Source of the DNA: Liolophura sinensis
Taxonomy: Eukaryota > Mollusca > Polyplacophora > Chitonida > Chitonidae
Direction: 5' to 3'
DNA: 64,000 nt
NCBI RefSeq assembly: GCF_032854445.1
Contig: NC_088297.1
Span: forward strand, 6,775,740-6,839,739
In this document: piece after piece, positions 24,733 to 35,940 of the stretch
Layout: each line of letters starts with the position of its first letter
Position numbering within the stretch: the stretch's first letter is position 1
The notes under the pieces: model-generated
The model's input: the letters and a program-made list of their open reading frames with translations, nothing else
The model's database searches: none
What the model was told of the DNA's origin: nothing
Made by a program: the position numbers and the translations under genes

Positions 24733-25272
24733 TGTTAAGCAGTATAAGTTACTACAGAATGAAATAAGGCTTGCTGATTTAAGGTACAAATTTTTTTTCT
24801 TTCAACATTGAGCAATTAATGATTTGCGGTATATGTAGTAAAAAAAAGAAAGTCTTCAGTGTTAATTTCAAGGAAAAGTAAACTGAGTAAACCGTGTGGA
24901 TAGAAAAATAGAGGAGAAATGGTAAGATGTTATGTGTGTTAATTGTATGTAAAAAATAATCAGGGAAACTTGAAGATAACCACATTTATAAATGTGTTAG
25001 ACCGGCGTATCTGGGGTAACCATATATATATACCGGTACAAGTAAACTCGTTTTTGTACCTGTTTACATGTGTATAAATGCAGATATATAGATACATATG
25101 GAAATATGGAAATCATTTTTGGTGTGAGCGTTGAAAAAATCTCGTAATATTAACCCTTGCAAGGTTAGCTATTGTATTCAGCCAAAAAGTGTGTATATGT
25201 GTATATCAATATTACTTAGGCTAATTTTGTTTGTTTTTTTTTTAAAATCGTCTCAGTGTACCCCTTTGTCGG
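24733..25272. other. Intergenic AT-rich stretch, nothing recognised
   Basis: No open frame of interest, SINE or array was seen. Confidence 0.5.
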
Positions 25273-26560
25273 GGTAAAGTGGGACAGTCATTTGGACAAA
25301 GTGGGACAGTCATTTGGACGAAGTGGGACAGTCATTTGAGCAAAATGGGACAGTCGTTTGGGCAAAATAGGACAGTCATTTGGGCAAAATGAGACAGTCA
25401 TTTGGACAAAGTGGGACAGTCATTTGGGCAAAATGGGACAGTCATTTGGGTAAATTGGGACAGTCATTTGGGCAAAGTGAGACAGTCATTTGGACAAAGT
25501 GGGACAGTCATTTGGTCAAAGTGGGACAGTCATTTGGACAAAGTGGGACAGTCATTTGGACAAAGTGGGACAGTCATTTGGACAAAGTAAGACAGTCATT
25601 TGGGCAAAGTGGGACAGTCATTTGGACAAAGCGCGACAGTCATTTGGTCAAAGTGCGACAGTCATTTGGACAAAGTAGGACAGTCATTTGGACAAAATGG
25701 GACAGTCATTTGGACAAAGTGGGACAGTCATTTGGTCAAAGTGGGACAGTCATTTGGACAAAGTGGGACAGTCATTTGGACAAAGTGGGACAGTCATTTG
25801 GACAAAGTAAGACAGTCATTTGGGCAAAGTGGGACAGTCATTTGGACAAAGCGCGACAGTCATTTGGTCAAAGTGCGACAGTCATTTGGACAAAGTAGGA
25901 CAGTCATTTGGACAAAATGGGACAGTCATTTGGACAAAGTTGGACAGTCATTTGGGCAAAGTAAAACAGTCATTTGAACAAAGTTGGACAGTCATTTTGT
26001 CAAAGTGGGACAGTCATTTGGACAAAGTGGGACAGTCATTTGGACGAAGTGGGACAGTCATTTGGACGAAGTGGGACAGTCATTTGGGCAAAGTAGGACA
26101 GTCATTTGGACAAAGTGGGACAGTCATTTGGACAAAGTGGGACAGTCATTTGGTCAAATTGGGAGAGTCATTTGGACAAAATGGGACAGTCATTTGGACG
26201 AAGTTGGACAGTCATTTGAGCAAAGTGGGACAGTCGTTTGGTCAAAGTGGGACAGTCGTTTGGTCAAAGTGGGACAGTCATTTGGTCAAATTGCGACAGT
26301 CATTTGGACGAAGTGGGACAGTCATTTGGACGAAGTGGGACAGTCATTTGAGAAAAATGGGACAGTCCTATGGGCAGAGTGGGACAGTCATTTGGACAAA
26401 GTAAGACAGTCATTTGGACAAAGTGGGACAGTCATTTGGGCAAAGTCGGACAGTCATTTGGACAAAGTAAGACAGTCATTTGGGCAAAATAGAACAGTCA
26501 TTTGGGCAAAGTGGGACAGTCATTTGGACAAAGTGGGACAGTCATTTGGACAAAGTACAT
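25273..26560. repeat. 22-bp minisatellite (about 58 units) with 220-bp higher-order repeat
   Basis: Units of GGGACAGTCATTTGG plus ACAAAGT. A ten-unit block from about 25493 is repeated directly after itself: the rare variant GCGCGACAG appears at 25631 and again exactly 220 bp later at 25851. Overlapping open frames are repeat artefacts. Confidence 0.95.
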
Positions 26561-26724
26561 GTATATCGATCGTTTACTCAAAATGCCTTCTAGATAGTTG
26601 CGTTTTCAGCGTGCAAAACATAAAAACAGGAAAATTTATCCACACAATTAATATGATATAACCGATATGTTTTTAAACAATAATAAGCCGTTATTCAAGC
26701 GAAAATGGGATATAATAAAGCTAG

Positions 26725-27155
26725 CATGGGCTGTAGGAAAGGTTTCATAGGCTGTGGGAAAGGTATCATAGGCTGTGGGAAAAGGTATCATAGGCTGTGG
26801 AAAAGGTATCATGGGCTGTGGGAAAGGTATCATAGGCTGTGGGAAAGGTATCATAGGCTGTGGGAAAGGTATCATAGGCTGTGGGAAAGGTAGCATAGGT
26901 TGTGGGAAAGGTAGCATAGGCTGTGGGAAAGGTATCGTAGGCTGTAGGAAAGGTATCATAGGTAGTGAGAAAGGTATCATAGGTTGTGGGAAAGGTAGCA
27001 TAGGCTGTAGGAAAGGTGTCATAGGCTGTAGGAAAGGTATTATAGGCTGTGGGAAAGGTATCATAGGCTGTGGGATAGGTATCATAGGCTGTGGGAAAGG
27101 TAGCATAGGCTGTAGAAAAGGTGTCATAGGCTGTAGGAAAGGTATTATAGGCTGA
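26725..27155. repeat. 21-bp minisatellite (about 20 units)
   Basis: Units of GCTGTGGGAAAGGTATCATA G. The 21-bp period keeps frames open on both strands (GIIGCGK-type and PMIPFPQ-type repeats). There is no start context, splice signal or flanking coding sequence. Confidence 0.95.
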
Positions 27156-27896
27156 AAAATGATTTGTGTATATATGGTTAAATCTATTAACGATGGAAAA
27201 GACGTAAAAATTACTTGAAGTTCAGACGAAAGAGTGTAAAAAGTTGGTTGTATACATAGTCTTAAATATTTTTTTTTATTTTTCCTAAATGAGAAAAAAA
27301 CATTTCAAAAAAAATTTTGTATGGTGGGTACTAGGCACCACTTCTTGGTATGTATTGTTCCTGCATAATAATGTTTTAAATGAGGATGTAACACAATCAT
27401 GTTTAATAAATATATATTCGTGCTAGAATTTGGTCGTGCAACTAACAAATGTGTTCAGTCTGGATTTTAATCATATTTATATTTTTAATATATTAATAAA
27501 CATTATAATAATTTATTTTTAAATGAATGTCTATGCATGTAACCAATACATTTACATTGAAATAAAGTTATTATAGACAAGCATCACATCCTTATTTGGA
27601 ACAGTATAATGCAAAAACGATATACATGTATGCCAAAGGGGGTCCAAAGCAGCCATCATACAATATTTTCAAATACCCATTTCTTTTGAAAGAAAAAATC
27701 GAAACAAATATTAAAGACCATATTTACAAATAACTTTTCACGCTCTTTCTTTTGATATTGGCTTCATTTTTATGTTTCCTTCTCCATGAAATTAATTTGC
27801 AAGTTCTTGTTAATGACAAGATTACTGGAGTATTTGTGAACGCTGCATGCAATGAAAAGCTGGCATATGTATATGGAGTGAGTGGGTGAATAATCG
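27156..27896. other. AT-rich intergenic stretch, nothing recognised
   Basis: No convincing gene or repeat. Short minus-strand frames are low in complexity and lack context. Confidence 0.5.
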
Positions 27897-28218
27897 AGTG
27901 AGTGAGTGAGTGCTTGGGGTTTAACGTCATACTTAACAATTTTTCAGTCATATGACGACGAAGGAATCCTTAGGGTGTATGTGATGTGCCTCCTTTTTGC
28001 AGGACGGACTTCCATCGCTCTTTTATCTAGTGCTGCTTCAGTGAGCTTTACCAAGGCAAGCAAGACGCCCCGCCCGAGCCATTATACTGATACGGGTCAA
28101 CCAGTTGTTACACCATCCCCGCAATGCTTAACGCCAAGCGAGGAAGTTACAACTTTCTCTTTTAAGATCTTAGGTGTGACTCGACCCAGGATTGACCCTA
28201 GATCTACCGCCTCCCGAC
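27897..28218 (-). mobile_element. SINE-B
   Basis: Same body as the 13.3-kb copy (TTTTTCAGTCATATGACGAC, GTTACAACTTTCTCTTTTAA). The tRNA-like end is truncated after ATCTACCGCCTCCCGA. It ends 40 bp before the inverted-arm element at 28258. Confidence 0.85.
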
Positions 28219-29205
28219 ATGTATAAAGAACAACTACTGGTAACTGTGCATCTATGGAAGGGGATACCCGCCAAAACGGTATGCGTGTAACTTCTGCTAT
28301 GTGTCTACCGACATTCGGCTATGTGGTTACCGAAATGTGGGTATGGTATGTAATCTGAAGGTTGCAAATTCTGATGCCGCAGGTTCTGTCTTTCTAACGA
28401 GAAAGCTTGTAAGCGCGTTGGAATTTCAAGGGAGGAATTAGCGCCCCCTGGTATCATAACGGTGCATCACCTAAGATGAGCGCTCGAGCAGCTCTCATCT
28501 GTGGCGGTGGCCAGTTTTGCCAACAGGGATCGCCTCTGTCAAGGGTAAATTGAAATAACAACCGCTCCCGAGTCAAGAATAACGACATGTCGTTTCAGGT
28601 GATTTCCAATGTTCGAACGTAGTTTGTGCTCTTTTGTTTCTTACTACCTAAGAAATATTTTCTTTTGGTGAAAGGTAAATTTATTAGACTTTATGTTTTA
28701 CAATATTATTATCCTCGAGACTATTTTGGGTATGTTTTATTGTGTTGGCTGTTGGCTAGTACTCTCACGACTCTTGGTACATGAACGGGCCGTAGAACTT
28801 TACTGGTAAACTTATGTGTTCGTCAGTACATCAACGTGCGGAAAACCTCCACGCATGGGGATTCCAAGACTCCCGTGATGGAGATCAAAACGTCTCCTAT
28901 CAGATAATATAATACATTATAATCAGTGGTTTTCTCGTCAAGAAAAACGACCGTAATTTTCAACACACAATCAACCTAAAAGAAAAATATACTGGTACTC
29001 AAAATTGCTACGTTTTATTTATTTATTTTTTTAAAATACTGTTGACATTCTTAAACATATTGCCCTTATATGTGGAGGAAAATATACCACTTGTTTTACA
29101 TTCTGTATTTTGATACAACCTTTCTTTTATTTCATGCACCTGTAAATGCAGTCTACTGAATCTGTTTATTAAATGGCATTTTGCGGGAATATATTTGTGC
29201 TGTGT

Positions 29206-29471
29206 TTTATTTATTTATTTGATTGGTGTTTTACGCCGTATTCAAGAATATTTCACTTGTAGGATGGCGGGCAGCATTATGGTGGGAGGAAACCGGGCAG
29301 GGCCCGGAGGAAACCCACGACCATCCGCAGGTTGCAGCCAGACCTTCCCACGTAAGGCCGGAGAGGAAGCCAGCATGAGCTGGACTTGAACTCACAGCGG
29401 CCACATTGGTGAGAGACTCCTGGGTCATTACGCTGCGCTAACGCGCTCCCCAACTAAGCCACGGAAGCCCC
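29206..29471 (-). mobile_element. SINE-A, full length
   Basis: On the minus strand: tRNA-like head GGGGCTTCCGTGGCTTAGTT, B-box-like GTGAGTTCAAGTCC, body, and tail TTGAATACGGCGTAAAACAC with (AAAT)n. It is inserted in the 28-31-kb inverted-arm element. Confidence 0.9.
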
Positions 29472-29580
29472 AATTTGAGCTATGAGGCCATAAAATATTA
29501 TACTCACAAGTGATAACACCATGGTGATTTACTTTCATAAGCATAAAATCCATATCGGGATTTTTATTTTTTGTTATTGT

Positions 29581-29683
29581 TATTTATTTGTGTTTTACGC
29601 AGTACTCAAGAATATTTCATTTATACGACGGCGGACAGCAGTATGGTAGGATGAAATATGTCCGGAGAAACACACGACAATCC
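29581..29683 (-). mobile_element. SINE-A 3' fragment
   Basis: Tail half of SINE-A only (GTGTTTTACGCAGTACTCAA on plus), degenerate. Confidence 0.75.
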
Positions 29684-31034
29684 ATATTCACTGTATTTCA
29701 CACGTTTGACTTGTGTGACACAATGACGTCGAAAAACATTTCCACGAAAAGAAATCTCCTTGAGAAACTCATTTCACACAGTCGCAAAAAAAATATGTTG
29801 TATCGCCAATAAAACAATATTAGGCCTTACCGTGAGGATGTCGTCTATTGATAGAGTATTACTAACAGTTCGTGTTTAGAACATTTACGGTAAACATGGC
29901 CTGATTTTTCTACGTCACTGCTCCATTTTATTTGTAGCGTCGTAACTAGCATCGCACTATACAAATTTCGCATCGACTGAGATATAAAAAAAAAAACAAA
30001 AACATTCTATAACCACCCTGGCTACCCTGAAATGAGTTAAGATCAGTGAGCGCACCGGAACTGGCGACGTTACAGTAGTAACTCATCCATGATTAACGTC
30101 TCATTATCTTAGCAACAGGACACAGACCCCCATTACAACTTCCGTTTTTCGGTAGGGACGATTGTAGTTCTGTGAATTTTAGGGTATAAAGTCTTTTTTT
30201 GCTCCCAGGCGTCCATTTTTGGTGCACAGGTGCATGCTTGGTATTAAAATGCTGGAAACTGTTTAAACTTTGAGGAGGTATGAGCTTTATTGATGAAAGT
30301 TTGAAATTCTGGGCGAGAGGACACAAGGTGTGAGGTAGTGATGAGGCTGCGAGTGACGTCCCCTTGGCGTTGCTAGGCACGCCTCCCTGCTGCCGGCATG
30401 GAAAGGTCCAGATTTTGACGGTCAACCTATGTCAAGATTTTTATGGCTTCTTTCTCACAGGCTGGGCCAGGTATGCACCAAAGCTTATTGGCCACGGAAT
30501 GTTTGGGACTGAGCTACAGCGCTAGACGTTAACATTGTCGCTTATGGAAAATTAATGGGGGTCCGAGGCCAACAACGACGACAACTGAACAGTTTGCCGT
30601 AAAGTGGACTGTACTGCCAGGATTGGGAGCGATTATTATTTTTTCGCCTAGTTGATTACAGCGCCTCCTGTTATCATTATGGCACATCGCCACAGATGAG
30701 AGCACTGTTGTAAGATGTGTGTGGCTAACAGCGTCTCATTACTGGCACATGCGTCTCATCCCTAGCCAGAACTGCAATGGTGGAAACAAATGCACGCCAT
30801 CGAAAGACTGAACCAGCGGCATCACAATTTGCAACCTTCAGATTACATACCATACGCACATTTCAGTAGCCACATAGCCGAATGTCGGTAGACATATAGC
30901 AGAAGTTGCAGACTTACATAGCAGTGTAGAACTTGCAACGTTCAAAGTTACACGCATACGGTTTTGACCGATATCCCCTTGCATATGAGTCCCATAGGCC
31001 TATCATTATGGATTCTTTGCAGAACTACTTTAGG

Positions 31035-31258
31035 CAGCCTCCGTGGGCGAGGGGGGTTAGCACGCCACTCAGCAATGCAGTCGCTGTGAGTTCAAGTCCA
31101 GCACATGCTGGCTTCCTCTCCGGTCGGACGTGGGAAGGTCTGCCAGCAACATGTGGATGGTCATGGGTTTCCTCCCACCATAATGCTGGCCACCGTCGTA
31201 AAGTGAAATATTGTTGAGGATGGCGTAAAACACCAATCAACTAAATAATTAAATAAAT
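31035..31258 (+). mobile_element. SINE-A, slightly shortened
   Basis: Head CAGCCTCCGTGGGCGAGG, B box GTGAGTTCAAGTCC, and tail GGCGTAAAACACCAATCAAC. It lacks the GGGCTCTGCCCGG segment of the consensus. Confidence 0.85.
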
Positions 31259-31325
31259 AGAACTACTTTATATGATAGGAATGGTTGCGAACTGAGGAGA
31301 ACAAGAAAAATACCTCTCATTATAG

Positions 31326-31373
31326 AGCCCGGGGGGAACCCACAACCATCCGCAGGTTGCTGGCAGACCCCTC
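31326..31373 (-). mobile_element. SINE-A internal fragment
   Basis: About 48 bases matching the middle of SINE-A (GGAACCCACAACCATCCGCA). Confidence 0.6.
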
Positions 31374-31775
31374 TCATTATAAAAGCACACACAGTCCTGA
31401 GTGTAGACCAAAAGGCTAACACGTAATTTGTGCACTTCTAAACGACTGCAAAAGGAAATTATTTTTCGTAAGGTTGTACACCACTAATAAAATTTATTTA
31501 GTACATTTACATTTATTGTGAGAGACATTGTTCAAGAAAATACTTGGATTTAGACAGTAATCTGCTGGATCTGATTGGATACATCAACCACTAAAATTGT
31601 ATCCAAATATCAAAGGTCCATTAGCAGTTAGTGTGTTCATCATGCACCAAAAACCTGCTGTGACGTCAATGTTAACAATATGGTCAGCAATAGAATCCAG
31701 TCTTTCGAATTCATTTTACTCTTTTGCACAAATTGTAAGCAATGCATACATTGAACTATATTCCTACAGAGCGAG

Positions 31776-31901
31776 TGCAAATGGTCATGGGTTTCCCCCG
31801 GGGCTCTGTCTGGTTTCCTCCCACCATAATGATGGCCGTCGTATAAGTGAAATATACTTGAGTAAGGCGTAAAACACTGATCAAATAAATAAATAAATAC
31901 A
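31776..31901 (+). mobile_element. SINE-A 3' fragment
   Basis: From ATGGTCATGGGTTTCCCCC to the (AAAT)n tail. Confidence 0.8.
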
Positions 31902-32354
31902 ACGTGCTTCATCTGATATGTACGTCTAAACTTCACATTGTGACGTGACTTTAAATGCTGGTCAAATAGTTACATGTACATACACATATATCCATATATA
32001 TGCATACTATCTCCTGAAATCTGAAAGACTGCTGATTTCAAAATAATTTCAACGTTCATCTCTGTAGTAGTCATAAAACATAATTTCAAACTTCATTTCA
32101 AATTCAGCATTGAATTTTCAGAATTGATAAGAAGTCGATAGTTCAACTTTTGAGCTAATTTGAAAACGGTCGCACAGATTTTAATATTCGAAGTAGGTTT
32201 TTCCAAGCGTTTAAAACTAAAACTATTAACAGTGCAAAATATAAGGAGACTTCAACACTCTTTTATTAATACCTTTAAAATTAAAAATAAAATATCAAAA
32301 AATCATTTGTTCATATTTAGTAGCTATAGACTAGTGCAAAATTCCAAAGCATTT
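31902..32354. other. Intergenic AT-rich stretch, nothing recognised
   Basis: No gene, array or SINE is visible between two SINE-A copies. Confidence 0.5.
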
Positions 32355-32630
32355 TGGGGGCCTCCGTGGCTCAGTCGGTTAGCGCGCTAGCGCAGCGTAG
32401 TGACCCAGAAGCCTCTCACCAATGCGGTCGCTGTGAGTTCAAGACCAGCTCATGCTGGCTTCCTCTCCGGCCGTACGTGGGAAGGTCTGTCAGCAACCTG
32501 CGGATGGTCGTGGGTTTCCGCCGGGCTCTGCCCGGTTTCCACCCACCATAATGCTGGCCGCCGTCGTATAAGTGAAATATTCTTGAGTACGGCGTAAAAC
32601 ACCAATCAAAAAAAAAAAAAAAAAAAAAAA
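32355..32630 (+). mobile_element. SINE-A, full length and well preserved
   Basis: Head GGGGGCCTCCGTGGCTCAGT with A box GGTTAGCGCG, B box GTGAGTTCAAGACC, GGGCTCTGCCCGG palindrome, conserved tail, and a pure A21 run instead of the usual (AAAT)n. It may be among the youngest copies here. Confidence 0.92.
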
Positions 32631-33001
32631 ATCAAAGCATTTTGTTGAAAATCCAGCAAAAAATTCAAGTCTAAAGAATGTCACCATATGGCTGTTTAAG
32701 AACTAAATGGGAGGAAAGAAACAAAATAAATGTATCAGGGGTACCTGAGGTGTGACAGAATTCATCCTTAATTCGTCTCCTAATTTGTTGTCTTTGACAG
32801 TTTTTTCTCCAATCACAAAATATAGACAACCTAATTTGTGAAGTTTTGAAAACTTTTATGCTCTATGAATGCATGATTAAATTAATGTTTTATCTTAACA
32901 GTTCTGAACAAAACCTACATCTATGTGCTTACTAAGCACTCCCCGGATGGCACCCAGCATAAACCACAGACCTTTGGCAAGCCACACTGGTGAACGAAAA
33001 A

Positions 33002-33175
33002 TAGTCTCCTTCTACTGATGGTCCAACCAGTCATGTTTCCTTGCTCTAACCTCAGTGCCAAGCACCAAGTGAAGCAGCAAGAAGTACCATTTTTTAAAGT
33101 CCTTGGTATGACCCATCCGGGTTTGATCACTGGTCTCCGGACATTAGGCCAGATGCTTTAACAATTAGGCCACCT
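33002..33175 (-). mobile_element. SINE-C, minus orientation
   Basis: On the minus strand it begins AGGTGGCCTAATTGTTAAAG and continues to TGGTACTTCTTGCTGCTTCA and CAAGGAAACATGACTGG, matching the 15.8-kb copy. Confidence 0.7.
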
Positions 33176-33265
33176 AAGTAGTCGATAGCAATGAGAAAAG
33201 GGAATAGAGAAATTCCCTTTTCATATGCCAGGTTTGAACCCACATCTTCATGTGTGCTGGTGCTT

Positions 33266-33340
33266 CATTTATTTGTTTATTTGATTCGTGTTTTACGCCC
33301 TGCTCAAGAATATTTCACTTATACAACAGTGACAAGCATT
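33266..33340 (-). mobile_element. SINE-A tail fragment
   Basis: GTGTTTTACGCCCTGCTCAA and following bases match the 3' tail on the opposite strand. Confidence 0.75.
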
Positions 33341-33586
33341 CCTCGTGTTTCAAAGACAAGCACCGCTAACAACTACACCATGACCTGCTACCATTATTAT
33401 ATCTTAAGCCAATTTATATATATATATATATATAATTGGCCAGTCCAATATGTTACAGAGGAAAACTATGTTGTCATGTCACAGTCTTGACATAACATTA
33501 TCGTGAGTCAGCATTTAAATATGTCAGCAATGAGTCCAGTCCGCTACAAGTATACATCAGTGAGATTCATTATATAACCAAATAAC

Positions 33587-33592
33587 TTTATT
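33587..33592 (-). terminator. Poly(A) signal AATAAA of the CRTAC1-like gene
   Basis: AATAAA on the minus strand (TTTATT on plus) lies about 130 bases past the TGA stop. It would give a short 3' UTR rich in A/T. This is a motif observation; the cleavage site is not known. Confidence 0.55.
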
Positions 33593-33723
33593 CATTCAGC
33601 AATGATATGCTAGAAAAAACATGTATACAAAGATTTCCAAAAACAAAACAAATAAAAAAAAACATCTGTAAAGTAAAAAACAAAATAAATGTATACATAA
33701 ATAAATAAATAGGACGTAAAATT

Positions 33724-35532
33724 TCATAACTCCTCATGAAATGCAGTCTTATTTTTGTTTGAGCTGTCGTTTTTCCCAGTAGGGGAACTGTTCAGTGTTG
33801 AGGATATCACATAATCAGGGTGGTCTATCACATGAAGTCTGTTACAGTCTGCTTCACTTAATTTCTGCCTAACACTTCTCCCGTCTGGCCACTGAACAGT
33901 GAGGTGGACAGCAGACGTGTCCGACAAACCAAAATGAGCTACAGGCTCCATCTGACACAAGTAGCCTGAGCCACAATCAATGATGACTGTCTGCGTCTCT
34001 GCCACAGAGTTGGTCACAGACACTTTGGCCCCTCTGGCTGGTGCTGTAAATTTGGTCCTGGGGAGAACTCTTATCCAATGGTTGCTGTTTGTGTTTACCA
34101 CTCCATAAATTTGGAGAGGCTGAGCACGATCTTCTCCATGTGAAACAAGCAAATCAAGGTTTCCATCTCTATCAATGTCTGCCACGGCAGCCCCTGTTCC
34201 ACAGCCGTCTGTTTCCACGGCATCTCCTATCGCCATCTGCTCAATGTCTGGCAGACCCTCGGGACCATGTGACGTTACACGGAATAAGCGATTCGGTTGA
34301 GGATTATTCTGTGCGTAAATATTGTTCATAAATATTTCCAGATGGCCATCGTTGTCAAAATCGGCTGATATCACAGTTCTAATTAGTGAAGGAGTCTCAA
34401 ACTCTGACGTTGCTACATTTTCAAACTTTATTTTACCATTTTCTTCTTTCTGTAAGAAAACTCTATGCTTGCCTTCCCAATTTCCATGTACAACATCAAT
34501 TCGACCATCTTTGTTGAAATCTGACAAGTAAACACCTCTACCATTTTCTTCCTCATCCCTTAAACCAACCTGATTAGCTACATCTATGAAGGAGCCATTT
34601 CCAAGATTTTTAAAAAGGAAATTACTTCCTGGGTTTTTCAACCTGGGATTTCCTTCGTTATTAAAGAAAATATCACTTCTACCATCGGTGCTCAGTATTG
34701 GCCCCACAACAATACCCCGCCCACCAGTAGCTTTTTCAATCCCAGCGTCCATAGCAACATTTTTCAATATAATATACCCATCTTCAGCATTATTTTCTGG
34801 ATGTGCAACATCCATTTCAATCAGAGCAAACTTTCCCGTGCCGCCTTGCGAATAGGTAGCTATTATAATGGAGTATTTTCCTGTGCCAAGTCTATCGATG
34901 CAAGCTACGGATCGCCCGGCAAAGTCTTTAGCATCTATTTCACTGTTCAGAGGATCTGAGAATAAGTCCACGTATTTCCTATCTCTCCACTTGAATAGTT
35001 TGTCACCATAACTTGATCTTCCAGCGTACGCTCGGTTCGTGTTTAGAAAGTAGATCTCTTCTCTACCATCGCCATCGATATCACAGGCACACACCCCAAT
35101 GGCTTTCCCTTCCACGTCACGCAGCTCTGTGTACGGGGTACCGACTTTGGCGATGTTGTCAAGCTTTCCTGATGAGGTGTTGAACTTGAGAACGAAATTT
35201 GCTCCAGCAAAACCGGCTACGATCCATTCAAAATCCCCCGTGCCATCAGCGTCAACATCCGACACCGCCACGCCGTAGTTTCTCTGCAACGTGTCAATGT
35301 CATCCAACCAATTCAGGCGTTTAAACATGCCTGCAGCAGATAACTGACACAATAGCAATATAAACACGAATGCCAGTTGCAATTGCACCCATATCAGACC
35401 TTGTGCGGGCAAAAATCGAAAAGTTAATCGCTTAACACGGACCATATTTCCCCACAAACCTCGTATAAGCGTGCCAGCAGCAGACAACAACATCCGGTAA
35501 GGTGCACTCTGGGAGAATGTCTCCGGCCGCAT
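33724..35532 (-). CDS. CRTAC1: CRTAC1-like secreted protein (VCBS/FG-GAP repeats plus ASPIC/UnbV domain), intronless
   Basis: The uninterrupted 602-codon frame resembles cartilage acidic protein 1, an extracellular calcium-binding beta-propeller glycoprotein. The hydrophobic stretch at residues 46-66 is a signal peptide. Starting at Met30 (35445) instead of Met1 (35532) would place it properly at the N-terminus, so Met30 may be the real start. FG-GAP/VCBS calcium loops of the D-x-D-x-D-G type occur at residues 92-97 (DVDADG), 151-156, 338-343, 391-396 and 452-457. The ASPIC/UnbV domain spans about 485-556 (HWIRV, ARGAKV, GSGYL, HFGL, TVQWPDG). The tail is short and polar; the C-terminal EGF-like module of vertebrate CRTAC1 is missing. 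The vertebrate gene is multi-exonic, so a single coding exon is notable. A minus-strand AATAAA lies about 130 bases after the stop. The CAMSAP gene starts divergently 321 bp upstream. Confidence 0.93.
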   Translation of the reverse strand: MRPETFSQSAPYRMLLSAAGTLIRGLWGNMVRVKRLTFRFLPAQGLIWVQLQLAFVFILLLCQLSAAGMFKRLNWLDDIDTLQRNYGVAVSDVDADGTGDFEWIVAGFAGANFVLKFNTSSGKLDNIAKVGTPYTELRDVEGKAIGVCACDIDGDGREEIYFLNTNRAYAGRSSYGDKLFKWRDRKYVDLFSDPLNSEIDAKDFAGRSVACIDRLGTGKYSIIIATYSQGGTGKFALIEMDVAHPENNAEDGYIILKNVAMDAGIEKATGGRGIVVGPILSTDGRSDIFFNNEGNPRLKNPGSNFLFKNLGNGSFIDVANQVGLRDEEENGRGVYLSDFNKDGRIDVVHGNWEGKHRVFLQKEENGKIKFENVATSEFETPSLIRTVISADFDNDGHLEIFMNNIYAQNNPQPNRLFRVTSHGPEGLPDIEQMAIGDAVETDGCGTGAAVADIDRDGNLDLLVSHGEDRAQPLQIYGVVNTNSNHWIRVLPRTKFTAPARGAKVSVTNSVAETQTVIIDCGSGYLCQMEPVAHFGLSDTSAVHLTVQWPDGRSVRQKLSEADCNRLHVIDHPDYVISSTLNSSPTGKNDSSNKNKTAFHEEL

Positions 35533-35853
35533 GCGCAGACGCCGTCTAGGAATATTTCAATGAGCAGCAGCCAGAAAATGAGGTGACTCAAATTTGATGG
35601 CATTACCAATATACATGGATCTAATTAAGGTAACCATGTATCCGATAGAATAGTGAATGTCTTAAGCCTATGCCTCCACGATCCCCGTGACCATACAGTT
35701 GAATGTGAAGGCACAAGTGATGATACTAAGTGACAGATCGGACCGAATCCCATGTGGGTCTGCCATTTTTACCCAACTTATTTCCAAGAGCTGTCAAACA
35801 AATGATGCGATTTTAACACTGGACCCGATTAAAGGACACACCACCTAGACAGT
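35533..35853. promoter_or_regulatory. Putative bidirectional promoter between CRTAC1-like and CAMSAP
   Basis: This is the 321-bp interval between the divergent start codons (408 bp if the CRTAC1-like protein starts at Met30). It must hold both 5' UTRs and core promoters unless non-coding first exons lie elsewhere. No TATA box is convincing at a sensible distance. No repeat is present, unlike most of the window, which fits functional constraint. The role is inferred from gene arrangement only. Confidence 0.45.
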
Positions 35854-35940
35854 ATGGATACCAGGTATGGAGAGAATCAGCCACAGACGGAAAATGACAT
35901 CATCGAAATTGAACCGATCGAAGATTACAATGTTCACAAA
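35854..35940 (+). CDS. CAMSAP: CAMSAP exon 1 (start codon exon)
   Basis: This exon has 29 codons, starting at ATG (AGTATGG context) and ending in phase 0 at a perfect GTAAGT donor. It encodes an acidic N-terminus ending EDYNVHK, which joins exon 2 (AKLRASLLWLL) to give the usual CAMSAP N-terminal pattern. It is too short to appear as a long ORF and was found by splice and phase logic. It lies 15 kb upstream of exon 2. Confidence 0.85.

Larger units (their letters stand above)
28258..30980. mobile_element. 2.7-kb element with inverted terminal arms
   Basis: Left arm 28258-28400 and right arm 30795-30980 are inverted copies. Examples: AACGGTATGCGTGTAACTT against its complement near 30945-30965; TACCGACATTCGGCTATGTGG against its complement near 30872-30892; GGTATGTAATCTGAAGGTTGC against its complement near 30835-30857. 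The right arm has an extra 40 bases. The interior holds two SINE-A insertions and no recognisable transposase. It is probably a non-autonomous DNA transposon. Confidence 0.6.

Noticed and set aside
25380..26661. Several open frames of 125-225 codons (QSFGQSGTVIW-type repeats)
   Set aside because: Artefacts of the 22-bp array: all three frames are open and there is no start or splice context.
26648..27155. Open frames GIIGCGK (plus) and PMIPFPQ (minus) repeats
   Set aside because: 21-bp minisatellite read in frame on both strands; no signal peptide or flanking exon.
30093..30425. 110-codon minus-strand open frame in the 28-31-kb element
   Set aside because: Considered as transposase debris, but no catalytic motif or family similarity was recognised.
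32355..32430. tRNA gene candidate
   Set aside because: A- and B-box-like sequences belong to the SINE-A head; the cloverleaf is not intact and it is followed by the SINE body.
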